Shown: positions 59,041 to 64,000 of the stretch, in pieces
Numbering within the stretch: position 1 is the first letter of the stretch
Layout: each line of letters opens with the position of its first letter
DNA from: an uncultured Christensenellaceae bacterium
GTDB lineage: Bacteria > Bacillota > Clostridia > Christensenellales > Borkfalkiaceae
Reading direction: 5' to 3'
Assembly (NCBI GenBank): GCA_910589015.1
Contig: CAJUSA010000011.1
Span: forward strand, 1-64,000
DNA: 64,000 bases
Notes under the pieces: generated by a model
What the model was told of the DNA's origin: nothing
Databases searched by the model: none
Seen by the model: only the letters and a program-made list of their open reading frames with translations
Program-made: the position numbers and the translations under genes

Positions 59041-59265
59041 TTACCCTTCAATCAAATATAGTTTTCCGCCGCGGCAGCCAATGATCCTCGACGACATGAG
59101 CTTGCCGACGTTATACCTCACCGTAGAGCGGGCGCAGCCGAGCCGCGCCGCAAGCAAATTGTAAGATACGCGCTTTTCCCCGCCCGCCAACTCTTCAAGC
59201 AAAATGCACAAGAGCTGCGTTTCGTAATTTTCGACCTTTGCCCACTCCATATCCCCCTCGCTCAT
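59041..59265 (-). CDS. Winged-helix DNA-binding protein of the cassette array
   Basis: A 74-residue protein: ETQLLCILLEELAGGEKRVS, YNLLAARLGCARSTVRYNVG (recognition helix) and RIIGCRGGKLYLIE. The ATGA start overlaps the ATPase stop. A truncated copy lies at 58,349-58,492. It probably regulates the cassettes, perhaps through the repeat-promoters. Confidence 0.8.
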   Translation of the reverse strand: MSEGDMEWAKVENYETQLLCILLEELAGGEKRVSYNLLAARLGCARSTVRYNVGKLMSSRIIGCRGGKLYLIEG

Positions 59266-60380
59266 GACGCAATCTGATCATCGAACTTGTGCGGATCGGC
59301 ATTCTCTTCGACGATCAAAGAGCGGTAAATATCAATATCGATTGTTTCGTCCTTGCATTTATAAAGATTTCTGTACGTTCTCGAATCGTATTGCCCTATA
59401 CCGCCCGCAGGGAAGATATAAACGCCGTGCTCGCCGTCTACAATGTTCCCCTCGCTTTGCTCGTAGCGGTACGGGATTGCGCGGAACCCGATCGTGCGCA
59501 GATACATTTCGCGGTAATACAGCTTTTCGATGATATACTGCTCGCGTTCGGGGCGGTTTGCGTACTTCCCCTTGCCGCGGCGTTTGAAGAACTTTGCTTT
59601 CGCCTTTTCAAGCCGCCACAGCGCGACCTCGGGTTTCATGACCCATTCCTGCCGCCGTAACCTGATGTTATGGTCGGTTACGATGCGCATGTACTTCGCA
59701 TTCTGATCGGACCCCTGCTCGGTGTTTATGAACATGAAATCGCCGAAGTGCCGGTTAAAGCGATAGAAATCGCGTACGTTGCTGCCCGCCGTCTTTGACG
59801 TGTTGGCGCCCTGCGTCAAACCGCTTTCGTCGTTGAAGATAACGGTATATTCGGGCAGCCGCACAAGCTGTAAAGGCACCTCGGGCGTAAGCGTATAGCT
59901 GAATCTGCCGTACTGATCCTTGATCGGGATCGAGGAAACCAAACAGGGAATGCCGACCTCTTCGCGCGACTTATAAAACAAATAGCTTTCCTCAATCGCC
60001 CGATAAGAAATGATTTTGTCGATTTCGCCGTCTTGGATCCAACGATCGATCATACCCGATTGAAGAATGTAATCGGACTGCAACTGTGACCACCGCGTTT
60101 CTGCAAGTGAAATCGCAAAGTTGATCGATGAAAAGGTTTTGCCGACGCCGGGCGCACCCGTGAGCGTAACCGCGCGAGATGATCCGAGATAGTCGGTCGA
60201 TTGTTCCCTGAATATATTTGCGTATCGAACGTATTGCAACGCGCGGACCGTGGGTATGATGAAGGCGAATTTGAAAAACTGCAAAATATGGCAGTAGTAT
60301 TTGCGCGTGTTTTTCATCGGCTCATTTGTTAAAAGCCGTTCCTGTTTGGAAAACCACCGCTCGCTATGCTGTCTTGCCAT
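59262..60380 (-). CDS. Zot-like P-loop ATPase
   Basis: A 372-residue protein. A hydrophobic N-terminal segment (ILQFFKFAFIIPTVRALQY) precedes Walker A GAPGVGKT (75-82), Walker B VIFNDES (about 180-186) and RHFGDFMFINTEQGSD, followed by RLRRQEW. The order DE...RHxGDxxxINTEQ is like Zot / filamentous-phage pI assembly ATPases. Unlike those, no C-terminal membrane helix is seen. Expected role: membrane-bound assembly or DNA-transfer motor. Start has GAGGGG. Confidence 0.6.
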   Translation of the reverse strand: MARQHSERWFSKQERLLTNEPMKNTRKYYCHILQFFKFAFIIPTVRALQYVRYANIFREQSTDYLGSSRAVTLTGAPGVGKTFSSINFAISLAETRWSQLQSDYILQSGMIDRWIQDGEIDKIISYRAIEESYLFYKSREEVGIPCLVSSIPIKDQYGRFSYTLTPEVPLQLVRLPEYTVIFNDESGLTQGANTSKTAGSNVRDFYRFNRHFGDFMFINTEQGSDQNAKYMRIVTDHNIRLRRQEWVMKPEVALWRLEKAKAKFFKRRGKGKYANRPEREQYIIEKLYYREMYLRTIGFRAIPYRYEQSEGNIVDGEHGVYIFPAGGIGQYDSRTYRNLYKCKDETIDIDIYRSLIVEENADPHKFDDQIAS

Positions 60381-60395
60381 ATTTCCCCTCGATTT

Positions 60396-61583
60396 TTATA
60401 AATACTTCTCGTAATTTTCGTCGATCCCCGCCACAAACGCCGCGTCGTATTTCTCGGCAGGAACACTCCATGCCTTTTCGTAAGCGTTCCAATGCCACCC
60501 GCGCCTTTTGAGCGCATACACGAGCTGCGGTTTCGGGCGCGTCGTAAACTTCAAAAACACCCGTTCGCCCGCGTCGATCTTTTTGCGGTATGCGTTCAAA
60601 TTTTCGGTTTCGTGCAATTTTTCGGCGGGTTTCGCTTTCTGAAAGGTCCCCGCCTTGACCGACTTATAAACCTTTGCCGCGTTGGTGTTTCCGCGGAAAT
60701 GGTATTGCTTGTCATACTCTTCGTACAGTTCCGCAAAACGCTGCGGATCGTGCGGGGCCACTTTAAGCAATGCGTCCGCCACCATTTGCGGCACAACGCC
60801 GTTGAACACCTTGCCGTCCGCTACCCTTCGAACCCAATCTTCCGCGCGCTGCGCCTCGATTGCCGAGTTATCGCGGTATTGCCGTTGGCTGTTCTCAACG
60901 CTCTTTTCCACGCGGTCGAACCATTCCGATATTTCGTTTCCCGCGCGAATAATCTGATCCGATTTATTAAGCCGCTTTGAATTGTACCTTGCAGGTCCTG
61001 CAACCGTCCACGGAACGTGCGCCGCCTGATAAGATAACAGCTTGTTCCACCGTTTATGTAATTCGTTCAAAAGCTGTTGTTTCTTGCCGTCGGAAATATC
61101 CATTTCCATGATCCGCTGCGCGTACCGACGATATTCAGCATTCGATGACGAGCCGCGATCGAACATGGAATTGCTGTTTGCCGTTGATATTGCCGCGGCG
61201 CTTAATTCGGGTATTTTCACGCCGCATGCGCTCACAGGCGGCGCCGTGACGGCTTTCTTTTCTTCGTTTGGAACAGTGGGCGCGGATTGCGGTTTCGGCT
61301 TAAAAGCGGGCACGGAAGGCGCATTCCGCGCCTTTATGACGGTCGCAGTCGGCTTGACGAGATTAAACCCGCCTTTCCGTTTTTTGCCTTTCTTCTTGCG
61401 TTCGCGCTCTTCCTTTCGGTAATCGTTCCATTCCGCCCACGCCTCGCGCGGGCTTAGTCCGCTTGTCGATATCCCGACGCTCTCGCATAAGCCGTAAGGG
61501 CGCTTTCGCAAATCGCTTTTGATACGCAAAGGTATCGCCTTCGGCATTTCTTCCTCGGTGATCGCCGTTTCCTTTTTCCGCAT
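60396..61583 (-). CDS. Large basic accessory protein, unknown
   Basis: About 396 residues. Start at ATG 61,583 (MRKKETAITEEEM), with GGGGG seven bases upstream. An N-terminal Pro/Lys-rich disordered part is followed by a helical middle (AAHVPWTVAGPARYNSKRLNK, typical of plasmid and phage proteins with a VxGPARYN motif). The C-terminus (RPKPQLVYALKRRGWHWNAY; KAWSVPAEKYDAA) is a small domain found in polyvalent mobile-element proteins. Function unknown. Confidence 0.55.
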   Translation of the reverse strand: MRKKETAITEEEMPKAIPLRIKSDLRKRPYGLCESVGISTSGLSPREAWAEWNDYRKEERERKKKGKKRKGGFNLVKPTATVIKARNAPSVPAFKPKPQSAPTVPNEEKKAVTAPPVSACGVKIPELSAAAISTANSNSMFDRGSSSNAEYRRYAQRIMEMDISDGKKQQLLNELHKRWNKLLSYQAAHVPWTVAGPARYNSKRLNKSDQIIRAGNEISEWFDRVEKSVENSQRQYRDNSAIEAQRAEDWVRRVADGKVFNGVVPQMVADALLKVAPHDPQRFAELYEEYDKQYHFRGNTNAAKVYKSVKAGTFQKAKPAEKLHETENLNAYRKKIDAGERVFLKFTTRPKPQLVYALKRRGWHWNAYEKAWSVPAEKYDAAFVAGIDENYEKYL

Positions 61584-61595
61584 AATCAACCCCCT

Positions 61596-62393
61596 TTAAT
61601 CGTCCCATTCGTCGTTTTCTTCTTCGTCCTTGCCGCCGAACCGATCCGCCCATGTTTCGGCGAATTTCTTTTTGAGCCGTTCCGCGGCGCAAAACGCCTT
61701 TATTTCCTCTTCCCGCGCCTGTGCGCATGAGCATACGCCCCCTTTCGCGTCGACGCCGTTGTTTTTGCAAAAAGGACATATCGGATCGGGGCGGAACACG
61801 CTTAACGAAATACCGTTTTCGCGGATCAACTCGATCATGCGCGTGCACTTGTTCCGATACATACTTTCCTGATGATTTACGACTTTCTTGCTGCCGTAGC
61901 GCTCGGCAAGGATCTTTTCAAGATTTTCCTTTTCTTTTAACAGTTCTCGGTATTCCTCGATCCCGCCGTCATATAACAGTTTTCCGTTTTTGTCCTTTTT
62001 GGGGTTGCCCTTCGTATCCTTTTGCAGCTCGCCGATCAGAATTTTATTGGCCCGAAACAGCTTTTGATTCCGTGCCTTTTCCCGCTCGGAATAAAACCTT
62101 TTTACATCGGATATCGTCAACGGATATTCCACCGCCGTGCCTTCTTCCAAAAGCGTAGCGAACGTCATTTCCAAATACAGCGCAAGCTGCATCTTCGTCC
62201 ATTCGCCCAAGTAATCGCAGACGTCCTTTCGTTCCGAAACAATCAGATACAGTTCCTCGCCGCCCTTCGTCACCTGCATGCCGCCGATCTCGATCAGCAT
62301 CAGCTCTTTTTCTTCCGTTCGGTGACTGTGGATCACATAGCGCGCGCCTTGATTAAAATCGTAATAAAACCTGCCGTCCGATTCCTCACGCAT
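61596..62393 (-). CDS. Protein with C-terminal cysteine cluster, unknown
   Basis: A 265-residue protein. A beta-rich N-terminal half (HRTEEKELMLIEIGGMQVTKG) and a helical middle lead to a zinc-like cluster CPFCKNNG and CSCAQA near residue 215. This resembles the CxxC...CxC of replication loader tails in this window. Acidic end (KDEEENDEWDD). Seven bases before the previous gene. Confidence 0.55.
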   Translation of the reverse strand: MREESDGRFYYDFNQGARYVIHSHRTEEKELMLIEIGGMQVTKGGEELYLIVSERKDVCDYLGEWTKMQLALYLEMTFATLLEEGTAVEYPLTISDVKRFYSEREKARNQKLFRANKILIGELQKDTKGNPKKDKNGKLLYDGGIEEYRELLKEKENLEKILAERYGSKKVVNHQESMYRNKCTRMIELIRENGISLSVFRPDPICPFCKNNGVDAKGGVCSCAQAREEEIKAFCAAERLKKKFAETWADRFGGKDEEENDEWDD

Positions 62394-62422
62394 ATTTCCC
62401 CCGTTATATCCTCGCCTACTTA

Positions 62423-62443
62423 GGGGCGGGCATGAACCGCCCC
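62423..62443. repeat. GC-rich hairpin
   Basis: GGGGCGG-gcatgaa-CCGCCCC in the 180-base gap between genes. There is no T-run on either strand. It resembles the hairpin after araA (27,863). The rest of the gap holds only a weak short frame. Confidence 0.5.
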
Positions 62444-62463
62444 GTTTCGGCTGAGGTAGCGTA

Positions 62464-62562
62464 TTAGTGTAAGTGGTACGGGTCTTTTACGCAGCTTATC
62501 CGCCGCGCGACGGCGCCCGTGATACCGTTTTTCAACGTCTGCGCGCGGGCATTCCCGCTCAC
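62464..62562 (-). CDS. Possible 32-residue peptide
   Basis: A GTG start at 62,562 with AAGGAA nine bases upstream, giving VSGNARAQTLKNGITGA and RISCVKDPYHLH. Start overlaps nothing. Short and unproven; chance is possible. Confidence 0.25.
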   Translation of the reverse strand: MSGNARAQTLKNGITGAVARRISCVKDPYHLH

Positions 62563-62575
62563 AAACGCCGTTTCC

Positions 62576-62944
62576 TTAATCGAATTTGACCGAAACCTTT
62601 TTGACCGAACCGTTAGCGATACGTTCGTTGAACGCCTGAACGTTAGCGGCCGTCTTTTCGTGGTACTCGCGCACCTCGGTGTTTTCGTATCGACCGTTCT
62701 TATTGACCGATCTCGTCCTCGTGATGACAAACTTGTTGTCAGTCACCGAAACTTCGCTTGCGCCGTCGAAGATATTTTTCTTCGGCGAGCTTGCCTTCTT
62801 TGCCGTCGTTCCTGCGCCCTTTCCCGCCGTCTTGGCGCTGTTCGTACGCTTTGCCGCGCAACTCTTCGGCGCGGTCCTTTTTGCCTTCTGTGCCGTCTTT
62901 GCGGCGGGTTTTGCCGCTTTCTTTTTGCTTTGTTTGGTTGCCAT
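62576..62944 (-). CDS. Histone-H1-like basic protein
   Basis: A 122-residue protein. Residues 1-60 are a KAAKPAAKTAQKAKR-type Lys/Ala/Pro tail like bacterial H1 homologues and phage nucleoid proteins. A small C-terminal domain follows (SEVSVTDNKFVITRTRSV; NVQAFNERIANGS). Likely DNA condensation in a virion or nucleoid role. Confidence 0.6.
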   Translation of the reverse strand: MATKQSKKKAAKPAAKTAQKAKRTAPKSCAAKRTNSAKTAGKGAGTTAKKASSPKKNIFDGASEVSVTDNKFVITRTRSVNKNGRYENTEVREYHEKTAANVQAFNERIANGSVKKVSVKFD

Positions 62945-62969
62945 AATTTCCTCCGATTTTTTATTATTT

Positions 62970-64000
62970 TCAAATTATGATCGTCCCTTGATCAAGCGTA
63001 ACGTTTACGCCCTTACAGGAAATCCAGTGCAAGGCGCTTGAATTTTCATAGCAGATGCCCACGTTCTCACTTTCAATTTTGACATTTATATCCCACAGCT
63101 TTGTTCCTTGCCTTGGTTCTATATACTCACCGTTATTGTAAGTATGAGTTTGTTCAATGTAATAAGTAGCCAGTTCTTCCGTATCCATTTCATGAAAAAA
63201 TGTTTGGATATCCGACCCATTCATTTGCGATGAAAATCTATGGAAATTATATAATTCAAGAAAGCGTAAATCGAAATAAATTTCTTTGTTTAATGCGTTT
63301 TCATCATTATCATAATTTATTCCGCTACTTCTTCCCGCCCCAAGCGGCAATGTATAAGCAAGCCATTCCCTTTGCCCCGATACATTACCGTAACCGTGCG
63401 ACAATGCTACCGATGTTTTTGATATCTTTTCTGCAATCGTATATGTATCCGTAAGTTCATAATTTAACGTAACCCTGCCACCCTGTTCATTCTGATGAGT
63501 ATTCCTCATCGTGATATCTACGGAAACATTCGTATCGCCGCCAAGATTCACGGGCACGTTTCCGATATTCACCGATACTTTCGTTATCTTCTGCCGAAAA
63601 TCCACGGTGCAGGACGCGCTTTTTTCGGGATCCTCTACACTCGATGCGGTAAGAATGATCTGTTCGGCAAACGGTTCCACGCAAGTGAGCAACACCGTGT
63701 TCGGGGTGCCCTCTTCGGGAACGGCGGTAAAATAATCCGAAACGCTCTTACCAATCGCCCATTCGCTTTCGGCGTTTACAAACGCCACGCCCCACGTTAC
63801 GTTTTTGTTCGTCGCAGTGGAAGGCGTCACCGTCGCCGTCACGCGGATCCCGTCACCCGCGTCGCTGCTTTGCGAAGTTTGAGCCGAATAAACAAGCGCC
63901 TTAGGAAGAGCATATACCTCGCCGCTCGTAAGCTGCGCGCCGTCGCCGTCCTGAACGCTGTTATCCTCTTTCCCTTCGCCGGGCTTTTCCTCATCACCCT
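62970..64000 (-). CDS. Ig-like surface or virion protein, start beyond window
   Basis: The frame stays open to the right edge, at least 343 residues. It contains a BIG_2-like Ig domain (VYSAQTSQSSDAGDG; VTATVTPSTATNKNVTWG), a second sandwich (ITKVSVNIGNVPVNLGGDTN; VDITMRNTHQNEQGG) and a C-terminal region with YGNVSGQREWLAY. The upstream visible part is acidic (GDEEKPGEGKEDN). An internal GTG at 63,842 is not needed as the start. Likely secreted or on the particle surface. Confidence 0.7.
   Translation of the reverse strand, partial: GDEEKPGEGKEDNSVQDGDGAQLTSGEVYALPKALVYSAQTSQSSDAGDGIRVTATVTPSTATNKNVTWGVAFVNAESEWAIGKSVSDYFTAVPEEGTPNTVLLTCVEPFAEQIILTASSVEDPEKSASCTVDFRQKITKVSVNIGNVPVNLGGDTNVSVDITMRNTHQNEQGGRVTLNYELTDTYTIAEKISKTSVALSHGYGNVSGQREWLAYTLPLGAGRSSGINYDNDENALNKEIYFDLRFLELYNFHRFSSQMNGSDIQTFFHEMDTEELATYYIEQTHTYNNGEYIEPRQGTKLWDINVKIESENVGICYENSSALHWISCKGVNVTLDQGTIII

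Larger units (their letters stand above)
52022..64000. mobile_element. Element B: second mobile element, running off the right edge
   Basis: From the tRNA-Val remnant to the window end lie a toxin-antitoxin pair, hairpin clusters, a replication protein, a DNA methyltransferase, a repressor switch, small RNAs with small basic proteins, a Zot-like ATPase and an Ig-like surface protein. No chromosomal genes are visible. No integrase is seen, so it may lie beyond 64 kb near the intact tRNA-Val. That these genes form one element is inference. Confidence 0.55.

Overview
The window looks like the chromosome of a Bacillota (Clostridia-type), probably gut, bacterium that has taken up two mobile elements side by side. 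The host assignment rests on the araB-araD-araA block, the Firmicutes-type DnaB/DnaD primosome protein, DUF951, the PFL/ACT gene pair, clean AGGAGG ribosome binding sites and TTGACA/TATAAT promoters. The family is not resolved from sequence alone.

Positions 1-31,690 are ordinary chromosome, almost all on the minus strand. A tRNA-Leu is cut by the left edge. A very tight minus-strand run (18,028 down to 69) follows, with starts and stops overlapping by 1-20 bases: sbcD-sbcC, a degenerate esterase-like protein, DUF951, signal peptidase I, DegV, two small membrane proteins, ACT and PFL proteins, oligoendopeptidase F, replicative helicase dnaB, threonylcarbamoyl-AMP synthase, a low-molecular-weight phosphatase, rpiB, a DUF1538 membrane protein with its PII-like partner, and an S51 peptidase. 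A divergent promoter pair near 18.1 kb drives sbcD leftward and a DnaB/DnaD-type primosome gene rightward. Further right are nnr, birA, recX, a ComEC-like beta-lactamase-fold protein, a UDP-sugar pyrophosphorylase, a GH36 alpha-galactosidase and an L-arabinose operon (araB-araD-araA) with its own promoter and palindromic operator candidates.

Positions 31,864-52,021 are element A, a 20.1-kb defective tailed-phage prophage bounded by 30-base direct repeats that are the 3' end of a tRNA gene. All structural genes are on the minus strand: small and large terminase, portal, minor capsid, scaffold, major capsid, connectors, tail, fibre and three membrane proteins. It has lost most of its integrase: only the C-terminal part remains, fused at 51,704/51,705 to the truncated C-terminal part of a replication protein. 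Repression and early genes were lost in that deletion. No tape measure or endolysin was recognised.

Positions 52,022-64,000 (running off the right edge) are read as a second element, B, probably inserted in the same tRNA-Val gene, whose intact copy is predicted beyond the right edge. It has a RelE/Phd toxin-antitoxin pair, a patch of long hairpins and an IS21-like end remnant, a replication protein whose C-terminal zinc tail closely matches the host primosome protein, a C5 DNA methyltransferase, a divergent repressor switch, a Zot-like ATPase, a histone-H1-like basic protein and a large Ig-like surface protein.

The most unusual feature is at 57,631-59,265. Three near-identical 52-base promoters on the plus strand each drive a different short structured RNA ending in an intrinsic terminator. 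Two of these RNAs end exactly on the stop codon of a convergent gene for a small, very basic protein, and each protein gene is preceded by a copy of the same helix-turn-helix gene (one intact, one truncated). This is a tandem array of protein-plus-RNA cassettes with conserved ends and exchanged payloads, resembling an RNA-linked toxin-antitoxin or immunity locus of a kind I do not recognise.
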